64,000 bases of DNA from Verrucomicrobiales bacterium. Lineage in GTDB: Bacteria > Verrucomicrobiota > Verrucomicrobiia > Limisphaerales > J093. A program made the position numbers and the translations under genes. The notes below the pieces were generated by a model. The model did not search any database, was not told where the DNA came from, and worked only from the letters and a program-made list of their open reading frames with translations. Of this stretch, positions 24,606-33,779 are shown one piece after another. The DNA is taken from assembly GCA_024233305.1 (NCBI GenBank), contig JACKPV010000040.1, positions 1-64,000 of the forward strand, read 5' to 3'. Every line of letters begins with the position of its first letter. The stretch's first letter is position 1.

Positions 24606-25253
24606 TCAGTCCTTCTCCTTGCCGGAGGATCGCTCCTCGTCGAAGCTCTCGTCCTCGACCTCGACGGCGCTGCCTCCCTCGATGGTGCCGAGCGAGCCCA
24701 GCCGGCGCTGGCGCAGCGCGCCGTCGCGCTCCAATTGGGCCTGGGCTTCCACCGTGAAGCGGGTCCAGGGAATCGCCTCGAGGCGGGCCTTGGGAATGGA
24801 CTGCCCGGTCAATTCACAGACCCCGTAGGTGCCTTTCAGGATCCGCTTGAGCGCCTCGTCGATCTCGTACAGCGCGTCCTGATCGGAGGACAGCAGACTC
24901 AGCGCAAAATCGCGGTCGAAATTGTCGGTGCCGCAGTCGGCCATGTGCAGGCTGTAACCGTCGATCTGCTCGGCGGATTCTCGCGCCAGCCCGCCCATCT
25001 GCCGGACCAACCGTTCGCGCAACTCCACGAGGTTCTTGTAGAACTTGCGCCATTCCGGCTTGACCGCGGAGGCATCGGCCGTGGGGGCGAAAGGAGTCGG
25101 GGTGCCGAGAATCGACGCCACCGATGCCGTGACCACGCCGCCCCGTTTGGCGGCCGCGGGTCGCGCGCTGCGCTTTGCAGAATTCTCCGGAACCGGCGCT
25201 GCCGCCGGCTTCTTCTTTGCCGTCTTGCTCTTTGCCTTAACAGCCATCGTCAT
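24606..25253 (-). CDS. TraR/DksA-family transcription factor
   Basis: About 215 residues from ATG 25253, with a Lys/Ala-rich N-terminus and the coiled-coil and finger region KNLVELRERLVRQMGGLA...DNFDRDFALSLLSSDQDALY. The finger GTYGVCELTGQSIPKARLEA IPW-type sequence keeps one of the four zinc cysteines, a form seen in non-proteobacterial members. DksA proteins bind the RNA polymerase secondary channel and act with ppGpp; whether this form does is inference. It precedes rpmG-rpsR (21 bp gap). A longer frame to 25388 is unlikely to be translated. Confidence 0.85.
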   Translation of the reverse strand: MTMAVKAKSKTAKKKPAAAPVPENSAKRSARPAAAKRGGVVTASVASILGTPTPFAPTADASAVKPEWRKFYKNLVELRERLVRQMGGLARESAEQIDGYSLHMADCGTDNFDRDFALSLLSSDQDALYEIDEALKRILKGTYGVCELTGQSIPKARLEAIPWTRFTVEAQAQLERDGALRQRRLGSLGTIEGGSAVEVEDESFDEERSSGKEKD

Positions 25254-25429
25254 GGAAGCGTTGTTCCCGCGCCTGCCGGCAGCTTTCCACCCACCGTTTC
25301 CCGGTCCAGCGCAAGGGCGCGAGAATCTAGCAGACCGAGGCAGGGGCGCCACAAAAAAAGCGAAGAAATGCGGGGCGTTTGGTGACACCCCCGGTTGACG
25401 CCACCCGGGCCTTTCCCTAGCCTGCGCGC

Positions 25430-26407
25430 GTGAAGCGTACTCTGGCGCATGTTCTGCTGGCCGCCGTCGGCGTGTTCCTCCTCCCCGTCAGGACGCCGGC
25501 GCCATTGATCTACCGGCCGGGCGAGGGTTGGGTCTACGAATCCCCCGGCGGGGCCCAATGGCACCGCTCCCGCGCCGCCGATCAATTGGCAGTCGCCGAG
25601 GAGGCCTACGCGAATCAGGACTACAAGCTCGCCACCAAGGCCGCCCGACGGACCGTCGCGCGCTGGCCACAATCGGACTATGCCGCCGACGCCCAGTCCC
25701 TGGTCGGACGCAGCTACGAAGCCCGGCACAAGGACGAGAAAGCCTTCAAGGAACTCCAGAAGGTCGTCGACAAGCATCCCAAGTACCGCGGCTTCGACGA
25801 CGTGGTTGTCCGGCAGTTCGAGATCGCGAACCGGTTCCTGGCGGGTCAGTGGTTCAAACTCTGGGGGGTGATCCCCTTCTTCTCGTCGATGGAAAAGACC
25901 GCTGACCTCTACGAGAAACTGATCCGGAACGGGCCCTACAGCCGGGTGGCGCCCTTCGCCCAGTTGAACATCGGCATCGCGCGCGAGAAGCAGAAGGAAT
26001 ACGCCCTCGCCGTCCGGGCCTACGAGAAGGCCGCGGATCTCTACGGGGAAAGTCCGGTCTTCGCCGCCGAGGCACTGCACCGGGCGGGCATGGCCTGGTA
26101 CCGGCAGGCCCGGACCGCCGAATATGACCAGAGCGCCGCCGGCAATGCCATCGCCACGTTCACGGATTTCATCATCCTTTATCCCGCCGATCCGCGAGTG
26201 CCCGAGGCCCGGGCACTGATCGACGCCCTGAAGCGCGAGCAGGCCCGCGGCGCCTACCGCATCGCCCGCTATTACGAGAAGCGCCGCAAGCCCGACGGTG
26301 CCCGCGTCTACTACAACGAGGTGGTCCGCACGGCCCCGGATTCGGAGTATGCCGCCGCCGCTCGCGAACGTCTCGCCGCCCTCAAGAAGCGGGCCGAAAC
26401 GCCCTGA
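25430..26407 (+). CDS. BamD-like outer-membrane assembly protein
   Basis: 325 residues starting at GTG 25430. An N-terminal hydrophobic stretch (LAHVLLAAVGVFLLP) is followed by tetratricopeptide repeats: YANQDYKLATKAARRTVARW, YEARHKDEKAFKELQKVVDK, FAQLNIGIAREKQKEYALAV. The fold is that of BamD/YfiO, the periplasmic TPR lipoprotein of the beta-barrel assembly complex. The usual lipobox cysteine is not evident, so it may be anchored by an uncleaved signal. It is directly upstream of lptE (12 bp), which fits an envelope-biogenesis operon. Confidence 0.82.
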   Translation: MKRTLAHVLLAAVGVFLLPVRTPAPLIYRPGEGWVYESPGGAQWHRSRAADQLAVAEEAYANQDYKLATKAARRTVARWPQSDYAADAQSLVGRSYEARHKDEKAFKELQKVVDKHPKYRGFDDVVVRQFEIANRFLAGQWFKLWGVIPFFSSMEKTADLYEKLIRNGPYSRVAPFAQLNIGIAREKQKEYALAVRAYEKAADLYGESPVFAAEALHRAGMAWYRQARTAEYDQSAAGNAIATFTDFIILYPADPRVPEARALIDALKREQARGAYRIARYYEKRRKPDGARVYYNEVVRTAPDSEYAAAARERLAALKKRAETP

Positions 26408-26419
26408 ACCGAATCCGCC

Positions 26420-26941
26420 GTGCAGCTCCCCCGGAACTTCCGCCCCCCCGCAGCCCTGATCCTGCTTCTGGCCCTCAGCGGCTGCGCAGGATATCGCCTG
26501 GGCCCCACCACCGGCATCGCCGCCCGTTACCGGACCCTGTGCGTGATGCCCTTCGCGAACGAGACGCTCGAACCGCGCCTGCCCGAGGCAATCCAGTCCG
26601 CCCTGCTCCACACCCTCCAGCAGGAGGGCACCTACCGCGTCACCCGACGGGACGAGGCGGACGTCGTCGTTACCGGACGGATTGTGGAGTACGAGCGCGG
26701 GGGGATCGCCTACGATCCCAACGACGTGCGGACCATCACCGATTTCCGCGTCGTGCTACGGGCGGAGGTTACGGCCACGGAAACCGCCACCGGACGACGG
26801 TTGCTCGAGGAAACCGTCGCCGGACGAACCACCGTCCGGTTGGGCGCCGACCAGCCCAGTGCCGAGCGGCAGGCGCTTCCGCTGGTGGCGGAGAACCTGA
26901 GCCGCAACATCACCTCCCGGCTGGTCGACGGCGACTGGTAA
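26420..26941 (+). CDS. LptE-like LPS-assembly lipoprotein
   Basis: 173 residues, GTG start at 26420. Lipobox LALSGCAGYRL fits the LptE pattern (C-G-Y-x-L after the signal peptide). The middle has VMPFANETLEPRLPEAIQSAL and adjacent beta strands ADVVVTGRIVEYERGG. It presumably helps LptD insert lipopolysaccharide into the outer membrane. Distance to bamD is 12 bp and to the next gene 58 bp. Confidence 0.82.
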   Translation: MQLPRNFRPPAALILLLALSGCAGYRLGPTTGIAARYRTLCVMPFANETLEPRLPEAIQSALLHTLQQEGTYRVTRRDEADVVVTGRIVEYERGGIAYDPNDVRTITDFRVVLRAEVTATETATGRRLLEETVAGRTTVRLGADQPSAERQALPLVAENLSRNITSRLVDGDW

Positions 26942-26999
26942 CTCCGTCCTGGCGCATAAGCTGCCGTGCAGTTGATTTTCTCGGGCTTTTCCGCCTATA

Positions 27000-28460
27000 A
27001 TGCTGCCTGTGTCGACGGCCGGGCAAACCAAGCAGGCATCCGCAAGACTCCCCGAGGAGTGGTTGAAGGGCGCGCCGGTGGCGGGCGCGGCGGCGGCCGT
27101 GCTGGCCGTGATCCTGTGGCTCCTGCTGACCGGCGCTCCCGCCCTGCCCATGCGGGTCCCGGGCACTGATCGGGCGCCCGGCGCCGAAGCGCCGCCCACG
27201 GGCAATCCCGTGCTCGCCGGCAAGGTCGTTGCCGGTCCCGGTCAGCCGGCCGATTTGCCGGGGCTGTGGCCCGGCTTTCGCGGTCGGCAACTCGACGGAA
27301 TCGCCCATGACTCGCCGCCCCTCGCCCGCTCCTGGCCGGGCGGCCGACCGCCGGAATTGTGGTCCGTATCCCTGGGTGAAGGCTATGCGGGACCGGCGGT
27401 CAAGGACGGACGGGTGTACATCCTCGATTACGATCAGGAGGCCAAACGCGACGCCTTGCGCTGCCTTTCCCTCGGCGACGGACGCGAGATCTGGCGCTTC
27501 ACCTACCCGGTGTCCGTCAAGCGCAACCACGGCATGTCGCGCACCGTGCCCGCCGTGGCCGACGGTATCGTCGTCGCCCTGGGGCCCAAATGCCATGTCG
27601 CCGCCGTGGACGCAGTCACCGGCGAACTTCGCTGGGGATTGGACCTCGTGCAGGAGTTCGGCGCGCGCGTGCCGCAGTGGTACGCGGGGCAATGTCCGTT
27701 GATCGAGAACGGCCGGGTCATCCTGGCGCCGGGCGGGCCCGAGGCCCTCGTCATGGCGGTGAACCTGCAATCGGGCGAAGTGCTCTGGCAAAGCCCCAAC
27801 CCGGACGATTGGAAGATGACCCACGCCTCGATCCTGCCGATCGAATTCGGAGGCCAACGCCAGTACGTCTATTGCGCCAGCCACGGGGTGGTGGGCGTGG
27901 CCGCCGACACCGGGCAACGCCTGTGGAGCACCACCGACTGGAAGATCAGCATCGCCACCGTGCCGTCGCCCGTCGACGTCGGTGGCGGAAGGATTTTCTT
28001 CTCGGGTGGTTACAATGCAGGCAGCCTGATGCTGCAACTCGAGGCGAAGGACGGAGCGGTGGCGCCCCTGACAGAATTCCGGTTGCCGGCGCGAACCTTC
28101 GGAGCCACCCAGCAGACGCCGGTGTTCCGGGACGGCCACCTCTACGGCGTGCGCCCCGACGGGGCCCTGGTGTGTCTCGACCGGCAGGGCGCGGTCGTGT
28201 GGGACAGCGGCAGCGAGGTCAACCACGGGATCGGCCCGTTCCTGCTCGCGGACGGATTGCTCCTGCTGATGGACGATGACGGGCGTTTGCGGCTGGCCGA
28301 AGCGACCCCCTTGGGCTACCGACCGGTGGCCGGGGCCCAGGTTCTGGACGGACGGGAATCCTGGGGCCCGCTGGCCCTGGCGGGAAGCCGCCTGCTCGCG
28401 CGGGACCTTACCCGCTTGGTCTGTTTGGAAATCGGTGCCATTGACCATGAACATCCCTGA
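27000..28460 (+). CDS. Membrane-anchored PQQ-type beta-propeller protein
   Basis: 486 residues. One N-terminal membrane helix (GAAAAVLAVILWLLLTGAPAL) then a periplasmic propeller with repeated strands such as RVYILDYDQEAKRDALRCLS, VVALGPKCHVAAVDAVTG, RIFFSGGYNAGSLML and G-A-L-V-C-L-D-R-Q-G. The PQQ-repeat pattern (A-x-D...G-x-x-x-W) resembles BamB or quinoprotein dehydrogenase-like proteins, but no cofactor-binding residues can be assigned. The BamD/LptE neighbours suggest an envelope role. Its end overlaps the next start by 14 bp. Confidence 0.85.
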   Translation: MLPVSTAGQTKQASARLPEEWLKGAPVAGAAAAVLAVILWLLLTGAPALPMRVPGTDRAPGAEAPPTGNPVLAGKVVAGPGQPADLPGLWPGFRGRQLDGIAHDSPPLARSWPGGRPPELWSVSLGEGYAGPAVKDGRVYILDYDQEAKRDALRCLSLGDGREIWRFTYPVSVKRNHGMSRTVPAVADGIVVALGPKCHVAAVDAVTGELRWGLDLVQEFGARVPQWYAGQCPLIENGRVILAPGGPEALVMAVNLQSGEVLWQSPNPDDWKMTHASILPIEFGGQRQYVYCASHGVVGVAADTGQRLWSTTDWKISIATVPSPVDVGGGRIFFSGGYNAGSLMLQLEAKDGAVAPLTEFRLPARTFGATQQTPVFRDGHLYGVRPDGALVCLDRQGAVVWDSGSEVNHGIGPFLLADGLLLLMDDDGRLRLAEATPLGYRPVAGAQVLDGRESWGPLALAGSRLLARDLTRLVCLEIGAIDHEHP

Positions 28461-29031
28461 CTTCAGCTGGTTTGACGGGGTGGCGATCCTGTTCTTCGTA
28501 TCGGGGGCCTGGCGGGGCTGGCGCAACGGGTTTGCCTGGGAATTGCCGCGATTGGTGAAGTGGTTCCTGGTGGCCGGCCTCGGGATCCTGGTCACGAACC
28601 CGGCCGCCGAGTTCGCCAGCCGGCTCGGACTTGCCTTCACGTACGCCCGCATCCTCATGTTCGGGTTGCTGACCACCTTGATCGTCTGGACCTTCATCGC
28701 CCTGTTGCGCGGCGCCGGCGAAAAACTGCACCAGACTGGAAGCGCCGGACAACTCGAACACGGGGCGGGGCTCACTCTGGGAATCCTCCGCTACGGCCTG
28801 ATCCTGCTGGTGCTCGTCGGCGTGCTCGCCATGGCTCCCGTGCAGCAGGGACGCTTTGCCATCGCCCGGGAGAACATCCTCAACGGCTCGTTCACCGGCG
28901 GGTTCACCCGGCCCTACTGGCGGCAGCTCGCGCCGGAATATGACCTCCCCCCGCTGCGTCCGGGCAGCCCGCCGCCCCTCGTCGTCTCCTTGGGAGAACC
29001 GCCGGACGCCGCCTCGACATGGCCGGGTTGA
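28447..29031 (+). CDS. CvpA-like membrane protein
   Basis: 194 residues starting at ATG 28447. Four hydrophobic segments occur: VAILFFVSGAWRGWRNGFAW, VKWFLVAGLGILVT, ILMFGLLTTLIVWTFIALL and GILRYGLILLVLVGVLAMAP. The N-terminal D-x-x-x-x-x-x-F-x-x-S-G-x-x-R-G-x-x-x-G pattern is CvpA-like. The product is probably an inner-membrane protein needed for envelope homeostasis in other bacteria. It overlaps the upstream gene by 14 bp and dnaG by 13 bp, implying translational coupling. Confidence 0.78.
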   Translation: MNIPDFSWFDGVAILFFVSGAWRGWRNGFAWELPRLVKWFLVAGLGILVTNPAAEFASRLGLAFTYARILMFGLLTTLIVWTFIALLRGAGEKLHQTGSAGQLEHGAGLTLGILRYGLILLVLVGVLAMAPVQQGRFAIARENILNGSFTGGFTRPYWRQLAPEYDLPPLRPGSPPPLVVSLGEPPDAASTWPG

Positions 29032-30833
29032 TCCCACCCCACAAGCTCGAGGAAATCCGCGCGGCCAGCGACATCGTCGAGGTCGTCCGGGCCTACCTGC
29101 CGCTCAAGAAGGCGGGCGCGAACTTCACCGCCCTCTGCCCGTTCCACCACGAAAAGACCCCGAGTTTCCACGTCAATCCGCAACGCCAGATCTTCCATTG
29201 CTTCGGCTGCCAGAAAGGGGGCGACGTTTTCACGTTCGTTCAGGAATACGACCGCCTGACCTTCATCGAAGCCGTCCGCCGGCTCGCCGAACGGGCCCAC
29301 ATTGCCCTTGAGTTTCTCGAGGCCGGCAGGGAGGGCGCGGAACGCGGCGTGCGCGAACGGCTGCGCGAGATCCACGAGCAACTCGCCCGCCACTGGCACT
29401 CCCTGCTGATCGAAAGTCCCGCCGGCGCTCCGGCCCGCGACTATCTTGCCCGCCGGGCGGTCAGCCCGGAGGCCATCGAAAGATTCCGCCTGGGCTACGC
29501 TCCCCCACCCTGGAATGACACCGTCCATTGGGCCCGCCGGTGCGGGTTCGATCCCGCTCTCGTCGAACAGGGCGGCCTCATCCTCCGTCGCGACCACACC
29601 GAGGGCTATTACGGACGTTTTCGCGGCCGGCTCATGTTCCCCATTGCCGACGAACAGGGGCGGGTCATCGGCTTCAGCGGGCGGATCATCGAGGGCGACG
29701 AGAAATCCGCCAAGTACGTCAACTCACCCGAGACTCCGCTCTTCACCAAGGGCCGCGTCATCTTCGGCCTCGACAAGGCCCGGCGCGCCCTGCTCGACGC
29801 CGGTCATGCGGTGATCTGCGAAGGGCAGCTGGACCTCATCACCTGCCATCTCGCCGGCATCGAGAACGTCGTCGCCCCGCAGGGCACCGCCCTCACCGCC
29901 GAGCAATGCCGCATCCTCAAACGCTACGTGGACGAGGTCATCCTCTGCTTCGACTCGGACGCCGCCGGACAGCAGGCCGCGATGCGTTCCTTGGCGGACT
30001 TGCTCGGCTCCGGGCTGGCCATCCGCGTGGCGACCGTGCCTGCGCCGCACGATCCCGACAGTTACATCAAGGAACAGGGCGCGGCAGCCTTCCAGGCGCG
30101 CTTGCAGGAGGCCACGGGCTTCTTCGATTTCCTCCTCGCCCGGTTGTGTGCGAGCAACGACGTGCGCACCGACCGCGGCCGGGTGAACATCGTGCGCGCC
30201 ATGGCCGGGAACGCCGGGCTGACCGGCAACGCCGTCACCATCGATGCCGTCATCCGGCGCACCGCGGAGCAGCTGGGACTCCAGATGGAGGCCGTGCGTC
30301 GCGATTTCCGTCGCTGGTCGAGCCTGCCTTCCCGAGCGGCCCAATCCGCCGAATCCAGTCCCATCGAGGTTCGCGACGAGGTGGCGGTCCCGCGTCCCGG
30401 CGTGGCGGAATACTGGCTCCTGCGCATCCTGTTGACCGACGACGACCTCGCCCCCTGGGCAGCCGAGCACCTCGACCCGGAATGGATCGAGCACCCGCAG
30501 GTGCGCGAAATCGTGCGTCGCCAGCTGGCCGCCATTCTGGACGACACCTGGCAGGGCGTGCCGCACCTGCTGGCCGAACTCCCGGACCCGGCCACGCGCC
30601 GGCTGGTCACGGAAGCGGCGGCGGAACAGAAGGAAATCCAGAACCGGGTCAAGCAATTGATGGACATCGTGGCCCGGCTCGAAACGCGCCATTTGGACGC
30701 CGCTCTCCTCGAAGTCAACCGCGGTTTCGCAAACACCGATCCTGGCGACGTGGAAGCCCTGGCCGCGCTGACCCGCCGCGCCGATGCCCTGCGCCAGCGG
30801 AAAGCCGAATTGCGAAGCATCTACACCGGGTAA
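29019..30833 (+). CDS. dnaG: DNA primase
   Basis: 604 residues. A CHC2 zinc-binding domain (CPFHHEKTPSFHVN...FHCFGCQKGGDVF; residues ~38-65), the catalytic core N-domain (RFRLGYAPP, RLMFPIADEQGRVIGFSGR), and the Toprim fold with VICEGQLDLI and CFDSDAAGQQAA. A C-terminal helicase-binding part follows. It synthesises RNA primers for replication. It is the last gene of the co-directional bamD-to-dnaG run. Confidence 0.97.
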   Translation: MAGLIPPHKLEEIRAASDIVEVVRAYLPLKKAGANFTALCPFHHEKTPSFHVNPQRQIFHCFGCQKGGDVFTFVQEYDRLTFIEAVRRLAERAHIALEFLEAGREGAERGVRERLREIHEQLARHWHSLLIESPAGAPARDYLARRAVSPEAIERFRLGYAPPPWNDTVHWARRCGFDPALVEQGGLILRRDHTEGYYGRFRGRLMFPIADEQGRVIGFSGRIIEGDEKSAKYVNSPETPLFTKGRVIFGLDKARRALLDAGHAVICEGQLDLITCHLAGIENVVAPQGTALTAEQCRILKRYVDEVILCFDSDAAGQQAAMRSLADLLGSGLAIRVATVPAPHDPDSYIKEQGAAAFQARLQEATGFFDFLLARLCASNDVRTDRGRVNIVRAMAGNAGLTGNAVTIDAVIRRTAEQLGLQMEAVRRDFRRWSSLPSRAAQSAESSPIEVRDEVAVPRPGVAEYWLLRILLTDDDLAPWAAEHLDPEWIEHPQVREIVRRQLAAILDDTWQGVPHLLAELPDPATRRLVTEAAAEQKEIQNRVKQLMDIVARLETRHLDAALLEVNRGFANTDPGDVEALAALTRRADALRQRKAELRSIYTG

Positions 30834-30901
30834 CCGACGCCATTCCCCCACCCGACCAATCGCAGCCGCCGGGTTCACCAGGCGCTGGCGGCATTCCTGG
30901 C

Positions 30902-33229
30902 TCATCGCTGAGGCGTATCGGTTACGGCACTCTGCGCGGGGTGATTGCGCCAGACCGAGTCGCCGGGCTCAGTGCGACCGGAGTAACCGCTCGCCGTGAT
31001 CCTTCCGCCGTCGTCCTGACCGTTTACCCCCACGGAGTAGAGAACGAACCGGTCGGGCGCTTCGCGGCGGTACTTCAGCGGACCGCCGTTGGCCGGGTCG
31101 ACCGGTGGCTTCGGAAGGAAGCCGGGCACGAGTTCATCGAGCGTCTCCGGGTATCGGCGGTTCGCCAGCCAGTAACGTTCCAGGGCGCAAGCCGTTCGCG
31201 CGAGGGTGATGCCGTTCTGGCTCTCGACGGTCTTGCCGATCGTTTGCTCCATTCCGTCCAGCAGGGCCCGGGTTGCGGCGTCCGCATCCGCGTCCAGGAG
31301 CGCCCGCTCCGCGGCGAACAATTGCAGGCGGGCACTGGGACCGTCCGGATCCAGCCGCGCGAGGTAGATCGAATGCCAGACGCCATCGCGGGATGGCCGA
31401 TCCGGACCAGAGTGAACCGGCGGTTCGCCCGCGCGTGGCTGCGGCAGACTGCGCCGGACGTCGGCCACCGGGTTCACACGGCGCAGGCGGTTCTCGATTT
31501 GGGCGAGTTCGGCGTCCGGCCATTGATGTTCGACCAGCCCCTGCCAGAGCGGGGAGAGGCTGAGTTCAATGATCGACATCTTCACCAGCGCGCCCGGCAG
31601 CACCGGTTGGCTTCCCGCCGCCTCGCCCAGCCTCAGCATGGTTTCCAAATCAGCGAAGGCGGTCGCGGCATCGCCCTCGATCAGGCCCGCGACGCAGGAA
31701 GCGCGGAACGGATACACCCAGCCCTTGAGCCGGGCAAGCTGGGCCTGCAGTTCCTCCACACCCAACTCCGCCGAAGACCTCAGTTCCGCCGAGGGACGCC
31801 TGGCCGCCCGGCGAATTTCATCGAGCACCGCCCGGTCGTGGTCCAACAGGAAGCGAACATCCTCCAGCGGAGTTCCCGCCGGGCGGGCCCTCAGCGCGGT
31901 CCACGCCGGGGAAACACTGGCTTGCGAGGCAACGGCGCCCCCGGCAAGCGCATCCGCCGGCAGTCCGTTTCGACGCGCCATGCGCCGGTCGCCTTCCGAA
32001 ATCTCCGCGCGCAACGCCTGCTGCCACCGGGAAAGGTCAACGACGATTCCCCGGCGCCAGTCCCCCCCGCCGGGAAGGTGTCCGGCCCACAGGAAGCGAT
32101 GATTCAGCTCCTGACAGCCATCGGTCTGATCGGTTGTGATCGGGTCGTTCGTCCGGCCCGCCGCGAAACCGAAACACGCGGCAAGCGCCGGCGTGGCCAG
32201 GAAGTTCTGCGCTGCGGGCCCGGCTGCGGGGACCAGCGCCGCCACATTCGATTCGCGCTCAACCGGCAGTTTCACGTCGGTGAAGCAGAACCGATGTTGT
32301 CCGCCATACGGTCGCCACTCGAAGTGATGTATCTGGTCCGCGACCACCGGGAAGGCAATGACCTGCGTCCGCCCCTGGACCGCGAAATCGACGAAGTGAG
32401 GTGTGCTCGGAAACCACCGGCGCCCCCGAAGGTCCACGGCGGCGACCTGACAGCGCCCCCAATCCCACACCCCGGCTTGGTCGAAGACGACCGTCGTTTT
32501 CTGCACCTCCGAACCGAGCAGCAAATCGCCCCAGGCAATCGCCGTGGGGTGTTCCAGAGAATTCGTCACCGTGTGCGCCCGCAGCCCGGCCTGGATTTCG
32601 CGCACCGCGATCCCGGCATCGGAGAGCTTCGTTGAAGCACCGGCGCGCGCCGGCAGCCGATGCACTTCGCTGCCCACCCCATGGCTCTGCGCCCGGACCC
32701 AGAGATCCACCGCCGAAGGCGCGACGTTGGTTCCCGCCCGCCAGACAATCAACCGGCCGTCCGGGTGGATTTCGAGTTGCGGCGCCGGACGCTGCCCGAC
32801 GGCGTCCCGGCGATCCACGCCCAGGACTGCGTGCGTCGCGTGGTCGAACAGCCTTGCCTCGATCACCTCGACCTTTCCCCGGTCGAGCGGCTCGATGAAG
32901 AACAGCTTCGGATTCTCGTGCCCGGCGGGACTGTCGAAGAAGGAACGTCCGAGTCCCATCGCCCTGACCTTCGGGCTCTCGCGGGTCAAGGCGTGCAGCC
33001 GGATCGTGTTCGGGCCGATCCTGATCTGATGGGAGGCATCGGCCACCATCGCTCCTTCGTACGCAGGCGGCAGGGCTTCCGGCCGCTCGGTCAGCTTCAC
33101 CGCCGCCAGCGACGCGGCCATGCCCGCCATGATCGCTCCCCCCCAAAGCCACCAACGCCAGCCCACGCCACGGCGGTTCCGCCGGCCATCGAGCACCGCC
33201 AGCACTTTCCCCATCGGCCAGCACAGCAT
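30902..33229 (-). CDS. Membrane-anchored protein with GspG-like C-terminus, partner of a BlaI-type repressor
   Basis: 775 residues. A single N-terminal membrane helix (WWLWGGAIMAGMAASLAAV) is followed by an exported region of unknown fold. From about residue 690 comes ERYWLANRRYPETLDELVPG, then a short linker, then FVLYSVGVNGQDDGG. That arrangement is the C-terminal pattern of type II secretion pseudopilin GspG and of related Planctomycetes/Verrucomicrobia proteins. The start is ATG 33229, one base after the upstream BlaI-family gene, where M56 BlaR1-type sensors usually sit. No HExxH is visible, so it is not a classical BlaR1. Function unknown. Confidence 0.65.
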   Translation of the reverse strand: MLCWPMGKVLAVLDGRRNRRGVGWRWWLWGGAIMAGMAASLAAVKLTERPEALPPAYEGAMVADASHQIRIGPNTIRLHALTRESPKVRAMGLGRSFFDSPAGHENPKLFFIEPLDRGKVEVIEARLFDHATHAVLGVDRRDAVGQRPAPQLEIHPDGRLIVWRAGTNVAPSAVDLWVRAQSHGVGSEVHRLPARAGASTKLSDAGIAVREIQAGLRAHTVTNSLEHPTAIAWGDLLLGSEVQKTTVVFDQAGVWDWGRCQVAAVDLRGRRWFPSTPHFVDFAVQGRTQVIAFPVVADQIHHFEWRPYGGQHRFCFTDVKLPVERESNVAALVPAAGPAAQNFLATPALAACFGFAAGRTNDPITTDQTDGCQELNHRFLWAGHLPGGGDWRRGIVVDLSRWQQALRAEISEGDRRMARRNGLPADALAGGAVASQASVSPAWTALRARPAGTPLEDVRFLLDHDRAVLDEIRRAARRPSAELRSSAELGVEELQAQLARLKGWVYPFRASCVAGLIEGDAATAFADLETMLRLGEAAGSQPVLPGALVKMSIIELSLSPLWQGLVEHQWPDAELAQIENRLRRVNPVADVRRSLPQPRAGEPPVHSGPDRPSRDGVWHSIYLARLDPDGPSARLQLFAAERALLDADADAATRALLDGMEQTIGKTVESQNGITLARTACALERYWLANRRYPETLDELVPGFLPKPPVDPANGGPLKYRREAPDRFVLYSVGVNGQDDGGRITASGYSGRTEPGDSVWRNHPAQSAVTDTPQR

Positions 33230-33230
33230 G

Positions 33231-33620
33231 TCAGCGAACCTCCCCGCTTCGTTGCTCGATCAGTTGCATCAGCCGCCCGGCCTGCTCCGCTGTGAGCGGA
33301 CCTTCGCTCGGGTCCAGCAGCGCCGTGACGGCATGTTCGAGAGAACCCTGGTAGAAGGACTGAACCACGCGGCGAAGCGCCAGCCGACCGGCCTTCTCCC
33401 GCGCGTGGGCGGGACGGTAAATGTAGCGCAACCCATCCTGCCGATGCCGCAGGTGCCCTTTCTGTTCGAGGATCCGAATCAACGCGCGGACGGCGGAATA
33501 GCTGGGCGGGTCGGGCAAGGCGGCCTGAACCTCGGAGACCGGGGCCTCACCCGCCTGATAGATGACCTCCATGATCTGCCGTTCGCGCCGACTGAGGGAG
33601 GCAAGGACTTCCGGCTTCAT
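33231..33620 (-). CDS. BlaI/MecI-family transcriptional repressor
   Basis: 129 residues, ATG at 33620. Winged helix with LSRRERQIMEVIYQAGEAPVSEVQAAL, SYSAVRALIRILEQKGHL and R-Y-I-Y-R-P, then the C-terminal dimerisation helix FYQGSLEHAVTALL. BlaI-type repressors are cleaved or released by a membrane sensor; here the downstream membrane protein is a different type. Two palindromes sit just upstream of the start, consistent with autoregulation. Confidence 0.93.
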   Translation of the reverse strand: MKPEVLASLSRRERQIMEVIYQAGEAPVSEVQAALPDPPSYSAVRALIRILEQKGHLRHRQDGLRYIYRPAHAREKAGRLALRRVVQSFYQGSLEHAVTALLDPSEGPLTAEQAGRLMQLIEQRSGEVR

Positions 33621-33621
33621 G

Positions 33622-33637
33622 TGCTAAGCAGTTAGCA
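33622..33637 (-). promoter_or_regulatory. BlaI-type operator 1
   Basis: TGCTAAGCAGTTAGCA (6-4-6 palindrome; the symmetry extends to GTGCTAA...TTAGCAC) is 1 bp upstream of the blaI-like ATG. Its half-sites TGCTAA/TTAGCA recur in operator 2. Confidence 0.78.
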
Positions 33638-33665
33638 CGCAGGCCCGATCCGGTCAAGCGCTCGT

Positions 33666-33681
33666 TGCTAATTCGTTAGCA
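33666..33681 (-). promoter_or_regulatory. BlaI-type operator 2
   Basis: TGCTAATTCGTTAGCA has the same half-sites and 4-bp spacer as operator 1. Their centres are 44 bp apart, about four helical turns, so two repressor dimers could bind on one face of the DNA. Confidence 0.78.
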
Positions 33682-33779
33682 GAAACCGGATCCGTCGGCT
33701 CCGGCCGGGACCGCCGCCGCCGCCGGCCCACCTTTGCCGGTTGTCACCCCGCAGGGCCGGTGGCAAAGTGCGCCCTATC

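Noticed and set aside
26910..28775. A 621-codon minus-strand frame
   Set aside because: It is antisense to the lptE-PQQ-cvpA run and has no conserved features.
29528..32635. A 1,035-codon open frame on the plus strand
   Set aside because: It crosses dnaG and the antisense of the BlaI partner gene with Arg/Pro/Gly-rich sequence and no conserved motif.
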